Assembly: GCF_035046505.1 (NCBI RefSeq)
Contig: NC_089830.1
Location: 12,452,315 to 12,516,314 of the forward strand
Direction of reading: 5' to 3'
Origin: Tiliqua scincoides
Lineage: Eukaryota > Chordata > Lepidosauria > Squamata > Scincidae
Length of the DNA: 64,000 nt
The position numbers were made by a program, and so were the translations under genes. Under the pieces are notes generated by a model. That model had not been told where the DNA came from, ran no database searches, and saw nothing but the letters and a program-made list of their open reading frames with translations. Every line of letters starts with the position of its first letter. The stretch's first letter is position 1. This document shows, one piece after another, positions 22,060-34,621 of the stretch.

Positions 22060-22071
22060 ACATTTTGAACA

Positions 22072-23095
22072 TAAGAACATAAGAACAGCCCCACTGGCTC
22101 AGGCCATAGGCCCATCTAGTCCAGCTTCCTGTATCTCACAGCGGCCCACCAAATGCCCCAGGGAGCACACCAGATAACAAGATACCTCATCCTGGTGCCC
22201 TCCCTTGCATCTGGCATTCTGACATAACCCATTTCTAAAATCAGGAGGTTGCGCATACACATCATGGCTTGTACCCCGTAATGGATTTTTCCTCCAGAAA
22301 CTTATCCAATCCCCTTTTAAAGGTGTCTAGGCTAGACCCCAGCACCACATCCTGTGGCAAGGAGTTCCACAGACCGACCACACGCTGAGTAAAGAAATAT
22401 ATTCTTTTGTCTGTCCTAACCCACCCAACACTCAATTTTAGTGGATGTCCCCTGGTTCTGGTGTTATGTGAGAGTGTTAAGAGCATCTCCCTATCCATAA
22501 TTTTGTATGTCTCAATCATGTTTCCCAGTTTGAAGAGACACTTTGCCAACAGTCTGAGGCTAAGAGGCAAAGAAGGAAGGCCCATAGCCAGGGAGACAGA
22601 CCAGGGACAGACTGCACTTGCTCCCGGTGTGGAAGGGATTGTCACTCCCAGATTGGCCTTTTCAGCCACACTAGACGCTGTGCCAGAACCACCTTTCAGA
22701 GCGCGATACCATAGTCTTTCGAGACTGAAGGTTGCCAATACATAATACAATCATGTCCCCCCTCAGGCGTCTCTTTTCTAGGCTAAAGACGCCCAAACGC
22801 CGTAGCCTTTCCTCATAAGGAAGGTGCCCCAGCCCCGTAATCATCTTAGTCGCTCTCTTTTGCACCTTTTTCATTTCCACTATGTCTTTTTTGAGATGCG
22901 GCGACCAGAACTGGACACAATACTCCAGGTGTGGCCTTACCATAGATTTGTACAACGGCATTATAATATTAGCCGTTTTGTTCTCAATACCCTTCCTAAT
23001 GATCCCAAGCATAGAATTGGCCTTCTTCACTGCCGCCGCACATTGGGTCGACACTTTCATCGACCTGTCCACCAACACCCCAAATTATGCAAGTT
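22072..23095 (-). mobile_element. CR1 LINE 3' end, interrupted by a nested LINE fragment
   Basis: On the minus strand, 23078-22756 encodes CR1 reverse-transcriptase C-terminal sequence (LYKSMVRPHLEYCVQFWSP, KVQKRATKMITGL, RLRRLGVFSLEKRRLRGDM). 22520-22262 continues with FFTQRVVGLWNSLPQDVV and FLEEKSITGY. The standard CR1 3' region follows to 22072. The two parts join when the insert at 22522-22747 is removed. Confidence 0.9.
22522..22747 (+). mobile_element. LINE 3' fragment nested in CR1
   Basis: About 216 bases matching the 3' terminal zinc-finger region and tail of the LINE at 17756-21201, plus a short A/T-rich tail. It is flanked by the 9-bp duplication CAATCATGT (22513-22521 and 22748-22756). 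It therefore inserted after the CR1. Confidence 0.92.
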
Positions 23096-24304
23096 CTCAT
23101 TTTTCTCCCAAATTTATTCTGAAATTTCTATTGCAGTAGCCAAATTTGCCATTGAGAAACGAGCTCAAGCTGAAGCTCCACCCCACGTACCGGCAATCTT
23201 CAGCCACACTTCTGACTTTGACAAGCCACATCCCTAGCTTTGGCAGGGATTTCCCATGTGCTTTTGACTATGGAACTATAAGGGCTAGCACATCACATCA
23301 CCTTTGAAAACTGACCACTTTACAGACTAAGGCCTTGCTAGGCTAGGAAGTTGCCTTTTTGCTATTCCCATTACTGAAAGCCTTTCATTGCAGCCATAAG
23401 GACTAGAACCCTGTTTATTTTTTTTTTTGAATTGAAAGCTGAGATGCGCAGGAATTTGAATGTGGCTCCATGCCTTATTTTGCCTGCCTGTGGCATATAG
23501 GCATGAACACGGCCCTGGTGGTATAGATCAGAAGACAGAGCTCCCAGTGAAATTCTGGGTTCGCCTCTAATGTTAGAAGCACGTGACCCCTTTCTTCCTT
23601 TTGGACCCTCTCTGGCCACAGGATATAGCTGTGTGCAAACCACCATCCCACCCACATATCCCTGTTGTAGCCTAGGCTCCAGATTCCCCATGAGAAGCAT
23701 TCCACAGCTTTTTCCCAAAGTGTCTTCTGAAAACAGATGGGTTGGTGTCACGCCACCTTTGCAAAAAGAGACTTGGAAATCTCAGGATACGCCTGCTTCT
23801 CTTTAGTGTGGGCAGCCCCTCCCCCTTGATAACATTGAAATGATTTCGCTCCCACCCATTCTTTTTTTCCCCACATGCCCAAAATATTCAGTGTCATCAC
23901 TGTGACAAGTAACATTTCAGGCCTAGTGCCTGAAATGTCTGCATTGGAAGTCAAAAACTGATGCCTGCCACGCTATGACTTTCCTGCAACACAAAATCAA
24001 AAGGAGAACATATATGTGGGTTCGGTTGTGCCCGTCAACCTGGAACATTTATACATAAGAAATGTGTTTTTCCAGCTGTAGGAGTCACTTGAGGTGCCCT
24101 GAGTGTGACACCTGGGGCGGCCTGTACTCCCCTTCCCCCCGCCCACAAACACTTGTACTGTGACACTACTGGTGGTTGCTCTGGAATGTGCGCCTGGGAA
24201 CGAGTCCTGAGTTCACACAGCCTCTTACTGCAGCGGTGATTGTGCAGGTTGACCAACGGATCAGAAAACAGGGGCTTGGGCTTCTCTTGTGCCTTTTATC
24301 ATCA
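23096..24304. other. Spacer, no gene recognised
   Basis: No exon, RNA gene or clear element ends were found. There is a weak tRNA-like SINE remnant at about 23505-23575 (GGTGGTATAGATCAGA, then CTGGGTTCGCCTC). Confidence 0.4.
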
Positions 24305-24312
24305 GGTTAAGG

Positions 24313-24776
24313 CAGGGGTGTCCAAAGTTTTTGGCAGCAGGGCCACATCGTCTCTCTGACACTGTATCGGGGGCCAGGGAAAAAAAGAATTAATTTACAT
24401 TTAGAATTTGAATAAATATACATAAGTTTACATAAATGAATATATTAAAGATGAACTTCTATGAATGAATGAAGGTCTTGCAATAGCTCAAGACCCATAA
24501 AAGGCCTTGCACAAAGCAAGGCTGGCCTTCCCTTTGCTGCTGCTACTGCATCACAGACATGAAACAGCAAGCAGTGGAGGAAGCCCTCATTCCACAGCTC
24601 ACGCAAGAGGTCAAACAGTTGCTCTCATGCTGAGAGCAGTTGCGTCAGGCCAGTGTGGGCTCCAACAAATCTCCGGAGGGCCAGAGGCTCATTGGAGACT
24701 GGGGGCTCCCTGAGGGCCGCACTGGGTGGCCTCCAGGGCCGCAAGAGGCCCCAGGGCCAGGGTTTGGGCACCCCTG
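24313..24776. mobile_element. hAT element, non-autonomous, 8-bp TSD
   Basis: Terminal inverted repeats CAGGGGTGTCCAAA and TTTGGGCACCCCTG. An exact 8-bp duplication GGTTAAGG lies at 24305-24312 and 24777-24784, as expected for hAT. There is no transposase frame. Confidence 0.93.
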
Positions 24777-24871
24777 GGTTAAGGCACAGAAAACAGCAGA
24801 TAAAAATTTTCACTGCACTGGTAAGCATTGTCACTTGCGGATTGAACACAGAAAGCTGTCTAATACACACA

Positions 24872-25036
24872 GGGCCCAATCCAATCTAACATTGCAGCAC
24901 CACTGCAGCCATGCCAAGGAGATGTGTGCTGCATCTTGGGGTGGGGGGGGCAGTCACTGAGGTCTCCTCAAAGGAAGGGAACATTTGTGCAGTGCTTCAT
25001 TGTGGCTGCATCAGCACCGGAAAGTTGGAGAGCATC
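24872..25036. mobile_element. Harbinger-like MITE, diverged
   Basis: Starts GGGCCCAATCCAATC and shares with the copies at 40820 and 46753 the order CACTGCAGCC, CTCCTCAAAGGAAGGGAACA and GCATCAGCACCGGAAAGTTGG. The right end is worn. Confidence 0.6.
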
Positions 25037-25608
25037 AGTGGCGTCACTAGGGTTTGCGTCACCCCATATGGGAGGCCAGCACGTCACCCCATGATGGACC
25101 TCCTCCCATTCAGTGGCCCAGGCAATGCCTTGGGCAGGGGGTGTGGTGATGTACCCAGGGCTTCTGAGAGGAATTTTATCAGGGGGTACAAAGTTTCTTT
25201 TGGGCCCCTTTGCAAAGGGGGGCGAGTGAAACAGCGCGGTGGAGGGTGGTGATAGGCAAGCAGAATAGGGATAGGGAGGGGAGAAACAGGGTACAAGGAA
25301 GGTAGAGACAGCTGGAAAAGTCTTTGACACCCAGGTCTACCAACCCATGTGGCATCAGTAGTGTCCCCAGCAGACAGCAAGTCTGAGTAAATAGGAAAAC
25401 GTAAGATCCCAGGAAATTTCACCCCACTCCTCCCGTGCGTGTCACCCTAGCATGCGGGCTGCACCGAGTGATGCGCACAGGGGGATGACACATTCCTGGC
25501 CAAAATTTGGGGCCCTAAGGCTGCAATCCTATAACACTTTCCTAGGAGTAAGCCTCATTGAACTTACAATGGGACTTACTAGTAGACATACATCAGATGG
25601 TACAGAAA

Positions 25609-25787
25609 GGGCCCAATCCTAACCAGCTTTCCAGCACCGATGAGACCACAATACAGCCCCAAAGAAAGGGAAGACATGTTCCTTTACCTCGAGGAGGCCT
25701 CTGTGACTGCCCCCCCACTGCAGGATGCAGTGCATGCCCCATTGGCATGACTGCATCAGTGCTGGAATGTTGGATAGGACGGGACTC
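25609..25787. mobile_element. Harbinger-like MITE
   Basis: Starts GGGCCCAATCCTAACC and ends GGAATGTTGGATAGGACGGG. The internal order matches the copies at 40820-40997 and 46753-46931. TAA follows the right end. Confidence 0.75.
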
Positions 25788-26164
25788 TAAGTCTGCAAGT
25801 TACATGCTGGCTCTGTTCCGGAGGTTCCCTGCTTTTCTACAGAGGTCCCAGGTTCAATCTGTGGTATGTCCATGTATGGTGGGGGAAAAATGCCACCCTG
25901 AAACCCTGGGGCAGCTTTCAAAAGACACGGAATTTCTTCTGGGGGAGGAACCAACTGGCACTCTTCAATTTCCTCTCTCTCCATTCCTCTCTGCTCCATT
26001 AATGAGGCCTAGATTGTGCGACACCCTTTGGCACAAACGTCACACGGAGAGTGACATGCAGCATTTATTATCTGGAAAAACCCTCCCCCTCCCCCGAGGG
26101 CTTCTTCCACAGCAGCTGGCAGACGGTGACTTCATTCGGCCTACCGAAGCGCATCATGCTACAC

Positions 26165-27925
26165 CAGGGGTCGGCAACCTTAAACACTCAAAGAGCCATT
26201 TGGACCCATTTTCTGGAGGTAAAAAAACCTCGGGAGGCACAAACCCTTTTGACATCTAAAATGAAAATATGTAGTTCTTTTTTAACCTTTATGCTCTTAT
26301 AGGTCCCATTTTTATAATGTAGCCCCCTCTTGTAGCTTTTAGTTAGTTTTGTCACACATTCTTGTCCTGTGTTTTCAGACACCTGGTCCCCGATGGTGTT
26401 TTGCCTGATTCCAAGGCCATTCTCTGCCTGGAGAATTAGGCCCACTTTAAGCAAATTAGCTCCCCTTCTTTCCCCCAACAAATGACCCTGGTTCTGCCCT
26501 GCAGCCCTGCTGGACCCCACCTCCAGGGTAGCTCGCCTGTTCAACCTGCAGAGGTCCTCTCTCCTGCCAGCAGCCTCCCACCACTACAGCAGACCCTGGG
26601 TCCTCTGCAGGTCTTGGGCACAGCAGCCACACTTCAAACTCCAGTGTCTCCAGCAGTCCACTAGTCACAAAGTCAGTCAGAGTATCCAGGGCAGAGTCCA
26701 AAGTCAATAAGCCAAGTCACAGTCCAAGGTCAGATTCCAAAGTGAGTCATTCAAATCAGTCAGAGTATCCAAGTCAGCGTCAATAAGCCAAGTCAGTCAG
26801 TTTCCACTCCAACCTGCACTCTTTCTCCAACCCACACCCCCTTCCTGCCGCAGGTGCTCCTTATATCCCTGAGGGCCCTATTGCCTTCAAGTGGCTGCAG
26901 CTGTGCAGCACACTCTGCTGGATGCCCAGGGCTTACCCTTAAAGGGGCCACTGCTGACACCACATCTACCTCCTCACCAGATCTACCTTGATTCCAATAC
27001 ATATGGTGGTTATGACATCTGCTTATCTTACATGGATAATAAAGAACTCCCCCCACCTTCCAGAGGCACGCTGCTGGAAGGAAAAAAGGACACAGACTCC
27101 AGAGGTGGGGAAGAGAAGAAGCCAGAGCTGAGGGGGGGAGGTGGGGGGGCAGCCACAGGCCAGCTTCTGCCCTGCCTGCCTGTCCTCCCTCACTCAGGCT
27201 GCAACCCTCTCCACACTATCCTGGGAGTAAGCCCCATTGACTACAATGGGACTTCTGAGCAGTTGGTTGGAGCTCTCAGGTTGCAGTCCTCTCCACATCT
27301 TCCTGGGAGGAAGCCCCACTGACTACAGTGGGGCTTACTTGGGAGTAGACCTGCACAGGAGGGAGCTGAGGCTACAGCCCTCCACACCTTCCTGGGAGTA
27401 GCCCAGGGACTACAGCGGGGCTTGCTCGCGAACAGACCTGGTGGGCGCAGGCTCCCACTCACCCGTCCTTGTGCTTGGCCTTGAGCAGGCTCCAAGGCTG
27501 CCATCCCAGGCACCCTTTCCTGGCAGTAAGCTTCATTCGCTGTAATGGGGCTTACTACTGAGTAGACACACAGGATGTCTCCTCTGCTGTGGAGGAAAAG
27601 CCTCTCCTTGCACTGAGTGGGGACCTGCTCAGGGAAAGGCGGTCTGCAAGGGCTCGCAATGGCTGAGGAGGAGGGCGTCCTGCTGGAGAGTTGGGGAAGG
27701 GAAAAACAGGGAGCTTAAGCCTGCAGAGCGGGCAAAATGGAAAAGGGAAACCAATGCGGGGCAGGTGGGGGTGAAGGGAGAGGAAGGCAGGGGGCGGAGG
27801 GAAGCAGCCTGCCCTCCCAACACAGCTGCCTCCTGTCACCCCCTTTGCCACGTTCACCCAGAGGAGCCGCAGCAGATGGCTGAAAGAGCCACATGCGGCT
27901 CATGCGGTGCCACCAGGGTCCGGCC
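26165..27925. mobile_element. hAT-like element, long, with nested short elements
   Basis: Begins CAGGGGTCGGCAACC and AAAGAGCCATTTGG, the usual left end of a common reptile hAT. It ends near 27925 with GAAAGAGCCACATGCGGC and an eroded terminus. The span is about 1.75 kb. No transposase frame is recognised. It contains a cluster of short TIR elements at 27195-27570. Confidence 0.6.
27195..27570. repeat. Cluster of four degenerate short TIR elements
   Basis: The pattern GGCTGCAA(T/C)CCT, then CTGGGAGTAAGCCCCATTGA and GGG(A/G)CTTACT recurs at about 27198, 27285, 27370 and 27500. The copies are in the same orientation, and it is the same family as 7629-7722. The tandem order suggests local amplification. 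Confidence 0.6.
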
Positions 27926-29220
27926 CTTGCTTTCTGTGGTTTGGGGTCTAATCTTGTTTTCAGGGGAGGGGGGCAGGGAATTGTCTGCAGCTTAGACTAA
28001 GTGGCTCAGTTAAAAAGAAAACACACATGCCACCACCCTGTCCTTATTATTTTAGACTCAAGTTTGTTACCATTTTTCTTGCACAGTTTGGGGGATTTAG
28101 AACACAAGCCATTTCGAATATCCCTCCCCATACACAGAACCACCTCCATCAGGGCTACAGGATTCATCTGTCTACAGCAGTGGTATTGGAGCTTTTTGTG
28201 TGTGAGAGATGACCCCCATCAATAAATAAATAAAGTGTGAGAAGCGGGGCCCACTGCAGCTCCTGCCCCCTCCTGGGCCCGATCCACCCACCCCAACCCC
28301 CGCCTGCCCCACTTCCCCTTCCTTTTTGTGTCTTCACAACGACCCTATGAGGTGGCAACCTAAGCAGGATCCACCTTAGGAGCTGTGGGGCAAGACAGCG
28401 AGAAGAGGCTGTGCAGGATTAGATCTTTGAGAAGGCACTGCCATTATTGGATTGGATCCAAGTCCTCTCGGACAGGCTTTGAAAGGCTGCCATGACCTCC
28501 CCAAATGAGGCTTTGCAACCCCATTGGGGTTACGACCCACAAGTTGGTCTGTAGGATTCACCGCTTTCTGGACACTGCTGGGGTTACGGCAATATGGTCA
28601 GAGAAAGCCGAACTTCTCCCTCCCGCTGAACAGGCCTTGCCGGGGCCGAAGCAAACATGCCATATGGATGCTTCCACACACACACCCCCAGGAGGGGCTG
28701 TAACTTAGTGGTACAGTCCTTGCTTTGGCATCTTCAGGTAGGGTTCTGAAATCCTGGCTGCCAGGCTGCGTGGATCCAAGTTGCTCTCTATAGTCTGTTT
28801 TAGTGGGAAGCAAAGCATGACCGGTGTGTGATTCTCCAGAAACGTGGGGTGTTTCCCATCATCTCCGATTCCTTCAGCTGCCAGAAGTCAAGGATGGCAT
28901 TGCTGCCCCCTTCCCGCCCCACCGCGCACACTTCTTCTGGGTTTGGCGACAAGCCCAGCCTTCCTCCATCTCAGCACAGCCAGCTGGTGCTGTGATGCAC
29001 TCAGCAGCCTGAATCACCTGGAGAGGACAGAGGGATGAGGGGGGAAAAAAGAGAGACAAACCTTTTCCCTTGTCTTCCTCTCTGTGCCTCCATCCCAGGG
29101 CCTGTGCCATCATTAGGCCAACTAGGCGGCCGCCTAAGGTGCAGACCCCAAAGACGCGCAGTGGTGACTTTTGAGGGGCACCGTTGAATGCAGATTAGTA
29201 TTTTTAACCCATGTAAAAAC
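27926..29220. other. Spacer with an old tRNA-like SINE remnant
   Basis: No gene seen. A worn tRNA-like block at about 28693-28765 (GGGGCTGTAACTTAGTGGTA; GTTCTGAAATCC) is compatible with a decayed SINE. Confidence 0.4.
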
Positions 29221-29363
29221 TGTTACCCTGCACATGCCTGATCTCATCTGATCTTGGAAGCTAAGCAGGGTCAGGCCTGGTTAGTACTTGGATGGGAGAC
29301 TGCCTGGGAATACCGGGTGCTGTCGGCTTATACCATAGTCTTTCGAGACTGAAGGTGGCCAAC
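29221..29363 (+). mobile_element. 5S-derived SINE, full length
   Basis: Head TGTTACCCTGCACATGCC, 5S body through GGAAGCTAAGCAGGGTCAGG and GGGAGACTGCCTGGGAATAC, then the shared tail ending GAAGGTGGCCAAC and an A-rich stretch. No clear flanking duplication. Confidence 0.9.
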
Positions 29364-29713
29364 CAAAAAACCAAAAAAATGCAACTGACAATTTATATTT
29401 TTTTAAATTTCATTTTTATTTTTTCCATGAGACGTCTGTTTATGAAAATTGAAACTGGCAATATTTGGGAGGGGAGGGGTGCAAGTAGGTAGCTTTGCCT
29501 AGGGGGCAAAATAGCCTGGCACCCGCCCTGCTACACCCCCAGCCCCCCAACATCTCTGCTCCTTTGCTTCTCCAGGGTTACATTCCTCCCTTGCTTTCCT
29601 GGCAGTCTCCTTCTGCAAGAGGCTGGCTTGGGGTAGCCACGATCCCCTGTCCAGCCTTCCTTCCACCTTGCCTTGTTTTATTCCTGCAGCATTTCCCATT
29701 TATGAGATTCTGT

Positions 29714-29743
29714 GGTGTGTGTGTGTGTGTGTGTGTGTGTGTG
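29714..29743. repeat. (GT)n microsatellite
   Basis: About 15 GT dinucleotides. Confidence 0.9.
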
Positions 29744-31713
29744 GCGGGGGGTCAAACAGGTGGAGGCTTCATCTCCCCTCCATCTCATCTCGCTAAGTGC
29801 TGTGCAGGGGGGAGCAGGAGAGGGGATTAGTTCCGCTGCCAATTAACCACTTCCCTGCCACTCCAGTTTCCATTTCCCAGCTCCCCCTTTGCCATCATTC
29901 CCCACCTCCCCTCCCATGTAGAAGATTCTGGGGCAGGTAGCAGTTGGGGAGGCTGCTCAACCCTCTTTGTTCCCTCCTTTTTATCAGGATGTCTGACCGC
30001 GCTCCACCCTGGCCTGGAGGGAGGTCAACCTGCAGCCAAACTCCAACAGCTGTTTAATGGCAGAGCAGCGGCTTAGCCAGAGGCTCCAACTTAATCCGGG
30101 CCTGGCTTCTCCATTGTCCTCCCCCCTTACTCTGATGCACCCCCGCCCATGCCATTTTTCCCAGTCCAATGGGAAAGTGCGGCCCCCCCACGGGCATTGC
30201 ACATGCCCCCCCCCCCGCTCTTGTTCTCTGTCCCCTCTTCTCCCACCTTGTGTTTTCAGGCTGGATAAGGGATTCCTCATTTCCAGCCATTGCCTCCTGT
30301 TGTTCCAGCCATTTTTGCCCCCTGGCACTAGCAGGATTCTGACAGCCTTAGTTCAATCCCAGAAGAACCAAGACTGCAGGGGAAGTGGGAGTGGCATGAA
30401 CCCTGGCAATTCTGCCAGCCTGATCCACAGCCGTCCTGGGCCTCTCCTTCTCCCTCCCCGCCTCCCGCCATTGGGTGCCGCTACTGCAGCCACCACCCTC
30501 TCAACTCATTCTCCAACCACCTTGTCTCTTCTCAGCCCCTGCTCTGGCTGGTTCTCATCTTTGGCCTTGAGCCACCCCTGGCGCTGCCACTGCTGGTTTC
30601 TCAAGCTCTGGACTCCCATCAGTGCCCTTGCCTTCAAATGCTCTGCCTAGCACCAGCGGGAGTTCCTTTCTGCATTCTGGGTGCTTCCTGGTCTGTGGCC
30701 CTTGGAGCAGCAGCATCGCCAAAAGGGGCAGGGGGCTGCACTATCCTGGGTACCACGCCTTGAGTCAGAGGCCTCCGAAAGCCACTCCCAGTTTTCAGTA
30801 AAAAAAGACACCCCCTCAAGGCGTGGTACTTTCCTGCCCCCATAGGTGCACCACTGATATAGGGGATGCTAAAATTTGGAAGGGGCATGGGTTGCAATGG
30901 GGGCATGGCGGTATGAAGACTTTTTGTGCCCCTGGGTGCCTTAGCTACACCACCGGCATCGAGAGTTCTTTTGGCCAGGCTGGATGAAGTCATGAAAACC
31001 ATTTTGATTCCAGAGCTGGGCAGTGGCATTGCAGGGGCCACAGACCGGGACCCCTTGGCAGGGTGGGAATCAGGAGTCTGGGACAGTACCTGCTTCTCAG
31101 CCCTGATGCTGGCAGGTTGAGCTGCTCACTGCCAGATGTGGAGGCCCCATCTGGACTTGCCCTGAGGGTGACGTCCTGAGAAGAGGCAGAGATGCGCTGA
31201 GACACTGGGACTCATTAAGATGGGAGGGACAGATCCAAGATGAGAGGGGTGCTGGGAAAGGAACAGAGGGGAAGGCCGGAGAGGGGAGGGAGAGGAAGTA
31301 GAAGGTGAAGCAGGGTGGGGGGGAGAAAAGGAGGTACCCAGCCAGTGGGAGTGGGCCCAAGCCGAGCAATGGCTAAGGGAGGGGCTGGTGATGCAGTGTT
31401 CATTTCCATCTGGGAGCTGGTCTCCATGGCAACAGAGAAGATCTGGCAACTCCGTGGGGAGTGGTTACCACAGCAACAACATCCCTGCCCACCAAGTGAT
31501 GGCGGTGCAGACAAAGGGAGGGGGAAGGTCGAGGTGGAGATTTGGGTTGGCGGGGGAGCAACAGCAGGAGAGGCCTCTTCATCCTTGCTCTTGCCAGGCA
31601 TCGGACTCTCCTGGCACTGCAAACACACCCACGTGTGCCAGGGAGCGCAACAGGAGGGATGAGCGGTTTTTGAAAGGTGCTGGTCTCTTTCCCCTCCCTT
31701 TGGTGTGTTGCAG
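29744..31713. other. GC-rich stretch upstream of APLP1 exons
   Basis: C/G-rich sequence with long but low-complexity frames. The first APLP1 exon (signal peptide) would be expected somewhere here or further left, but I cannot identify one. No promoter motif can be defended. Confidence 0.4.
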
Positions 31714-31881
31714 GGGACGGGAGCGGCACTCAGGCCAGCGCTCGGGGACCCCCAGGTGGCCCTGTTCTGTGGGAAGCTGCTCTTGCATCTCAGTGTCCAG
31801 ATGGGGCACTGGCAGCCCCACGCCTTTGGGACCCACACTTGTTTCTGCACCAGGGAGGAGATCCGCAGCTGCTGCCAAGAG
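31714..31881 (+). CDS. APLP1: APLP1 exon: growth-factor-like domain
   Basis: Encodes GTGAALRPALGDPQVALFCG, then LLLHLSVQMGHWQPHAFGTH and TCFCTREEIRSCCQE before GTACAT. It corresponds to the APP stretch PQVAMFCGRLNMHMNVQNG to GILQYCQE. Confidence 0.88.
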
Positions 31882-32773
31882 GTACATCAGCACCGCACAC
31901 CCAGCTGGACTCCCAGAGCTCACTCAGACCCTCTTCCCCTCGTCCCTTTTCAAATCCTGCTCCCCGAACCTTTGCCTCCACCTGCACACCTGGCCTTGTC
32001 TCCGCTTGCTGCTGCTATTAGGATGATGATGACGACGATGATGATGAGGAATACTGCTTTTCAACAGTTAGTAGCAAAATAAATCAAGAAATGGTTTCCT
32101 GTCACCAAAGGGCTCACCGTCTTAAAAAAATACAGAAGAGGCACCAGCAATAGCCACTGGAGAAGATGCCATGCTGGGGTGAAGAGGGACAGTTGCTCTC
32201 CCCCAGCTAAATAGAAGAGGACACCCCTTTGAAAGCTGCCTCTCTGCCCAGTTAGCAGGGGTTAACTGTTCTGACTTGGCCCTAAGGTTCCACCAGCACG
32301 GAAGCCCCACTTTGTCCCTCTCGTCCCAACAAGGGCTATTTCTCTCTCTTCTTCCCATGTGTGCCATTGGATCTGTTCAATCTCTGTGGGTTCAAAACAA
32401 GGGTCTGATGGTACTGATATAGCTGAATATAGGTGCCCCCCTGAAGCTTAGCAGGTGGGGTAACCCGGGTGAGGGACCAACTGGAAACCCCACATCCACT
32501 GGGCTGAGCACCTTGAAGGAAAGACAAGCTGCAGCGGACCCAGTTGTAAAATAAAGAAGCACAGTTGATCTGTGGCATGGTTCTTGTTTTGCAAGCCTGT
32601 TGGAATGCCACAGTGGTCCACATTATGAGATTGGGACAACTGGGCTATACAAGACTTGCTGGCATACAAAGCTTGGGTCAGGTGTTCCCTCGTTCGGGGT
32701 GCGCACTTCCAGTCTCGCATGCATTGATATGAACCCCCTCCAAGCATGCAAACATCTCCAGCTGTTGCCACCT

Positions 32774-32795
32774 GGTTACACACACACACACACAG
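32774..32795. repeat. (CA)n microsatellite, short
   Basis: About nine CA units within the APLP1 intron. The rest of 31882-33565 holds no recognised gene. Confidence 0.7.
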
Positions 32796-33565
32796 AGTAG
32801 TGATGCTTCGGTGTACTATTCCTGCACAAGGGAAAACCACTCCCCCTTTATTCACAACCCACGTGTTACACCCTTCTCACAGCCCGTGCTCATTCCCATG
32901 AGTGTCAGGCCAGCACATGAGCACCGCCCATATGAGCATTACTGGCAGTGCCACCCCTTCTTGGGGCACATACTCTCTGCAAGGCACATCAGAGCCTGCT
33001 CATCAGCCGTTTGTCCTAAGGCAGGGTCCTCTGTCTGGGTGGCCTTGATCCTTTTTCTCCTACTCCTGTTGATCGCACCCATTTAGCTGCACTCTCTGAG
33101 GTGTCTCACTGTCTTTGCACAGTTCAGTGCTCTCCTTGAGCACGCAACTCTCTTACCCCACAAATGCCTACGTATTATATGCGCATGCTGAGTGCTTCCT
33201 TTAGGAATCCCGTTCATGGATACCCCTAATATTTCACTTTAATCCCACCCTCCCACCAAGTAGCTCCCTAAATAACTCCAAGTAGCAATACGTAGCTTCA
33301 CAGCAATCATGTGAAGTGGGGTATGACTTAAAGTAGCCTGAGGTCACCCAGTGAGTTTCATCACTGTGCAGGGATTGGAATCCAGATCTCCCCTGGTCCT
33401 GGTTTGACACCACACCGGTAAGTTGCTTCTCATTCTGGAAGTCCAGTCGACCTCATTCGATAGTGCTGAGCCCGATGTGTAGCCTGCAGGAGCCAGAGTT
33501 ACTTCCGTCTCTGAAACGGAGCAGGTCTGGACTTGTCCAGTTTCTGACTGGTAAACTGTTTAGGG

Positions 33566-33781
33566 CAGTGGTTTTCAACCTTTTTCATCGAATGGCACAC
33601 AAACATGTGCTAACATTTCAAGGCGCACCATTGATTTTTGGACAATTGACAAGGCACACCATGCTGTTGGATGGAGGCTCACATCACCCCGTGGCCATAC
33701 CAGTAAATGCCCCTTCCCCAAGTATACCTGCAAGAACATTCGTAGCACACCAATGTTGAAAATCCAGCATGAAAATCACTG
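33566..33781. mobile_element. hAT-like element in APLP1 intron
   Basis: Ends CAGTGGTTTTCAACC and GTTGAAAATCCAGCATGAAA/AATCACTG. The flanking 8-mers GTTTAGGG and ATTTAGGT match at 6 of 8 positions. The same family as 50072-50300 (shared text GGCACAC, GACAATTGACAAGGC-type). Confidence 0.75.
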
Positions 33782-33909
33782 ATTTAGGTGATCTGGGTAT
33801 GCGGCTCTGAGTCTCTTTGGAGCAAGGAAGGTCAGCGTACAAATGCAACCTTGTTCCTTGTCACGCGCAGTGGAAAGGGACAAGAGAGGGTTAAGGGACA
33901 GGGAGCCAT

Positions 33910-33978
33910 TAGTTATTTGATTTTTTTTTCTATAAACTGCTTTGTGAACTTTTTGTTGAAAAGTGGTATATAAATACT

Positions 33979-34029
<51 letters not shown>
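33910..34029 (+). mobile_element. LINE/SINE 3' end with (AAT)n tail
   Basis: AAACTGCTTTGTGAACTTTT and GTGGTATATAAATACTGTT are followed by about 15 AAT units. This is a familiar reptile 3' terminus of an L2/MIR-like or CR1-like element, adjacent to APLP1 exon 34098. Confidence 0.6.
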
Positions 34030-34097
34030 GGGGTACCCATTTGACCCCTCCCCATTCCTCAGTTTCCTGCTGTGATGATTATCCTCTTTTCCATCAG

Positions 34098-34227
34098 GTG
34101 TATGCTGAGTTGCAAATCACTAAAGCCGTGGAGGGGACCCAGCCAGTCACAATTGACAACTGGGGCAAGAAGGGGAGGCCCAACTGCAAGGGTCATCAGC
34201 ACATTGTAGTGCCCTGTCGATGCCTGG
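34098..34227 (+). CDS. APLP1: APLP1 exon: end of GFLD, start of copper-binding domain
   Basis: Encodes [20 protein letters not shown], then [19 protein letters not shown] and CRCL. APP has VYPELQITNVVEANQPVTI and NWCKRGRKQC here, so the first Cys of that disulphide is Gly while the second remains. It ends with one base of a Val codon completed at 35175. Confidence 0.88.
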
Positions 34228-34621
34228 GTAGGTGCCTCTGATGCAGAATGGACCCCTTGTGTTCCAGGGGACAGTGAAATCTGGATTCTTATTCCCTGCC
34301 CACTCTGTGGGATCCTTAGTCTCTCAGTTTGTAAAATGGACATGAAGATGAACTTTGGTGCTATGCAGATAAAGGTAGTTACTTTCAGGGTGCTGCAAGT
34401 GTTTGTGCCTTATGGGGCAATTCTACACATCCCTTATGGGGCAATTCTGCATGTTTTTGACTCTGACGGAAGTCCTGCTGAGTTCAGTGAGGTTCACTTC
34501 TAAGTATGGAGGCATAGGGTTGCAGCCTGAAAGTGCAAGACTGCCCATATTAACTCAGAAGTGAGCCCTACTTTGCCCAGGGGGGTTTGCTCTGGTTGCA
34601 TGTGTGTAGGAGTGCAGATTG

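Noticed and set aside
30057-30650. A 197-codon open frame
   Set aside because: GC-rich, Pro/Ser/Leu low-complexity translation with no recognisable domain or splice context; overlapping frames are open too, as expected from base composition.
31215-31850. A 211-codon minus-strand open frame
   Set aside because: It is a shadow of GC-rich sequence, overlaps the APLP1 exon 31714-31881 on the other strand, and shows no domain.
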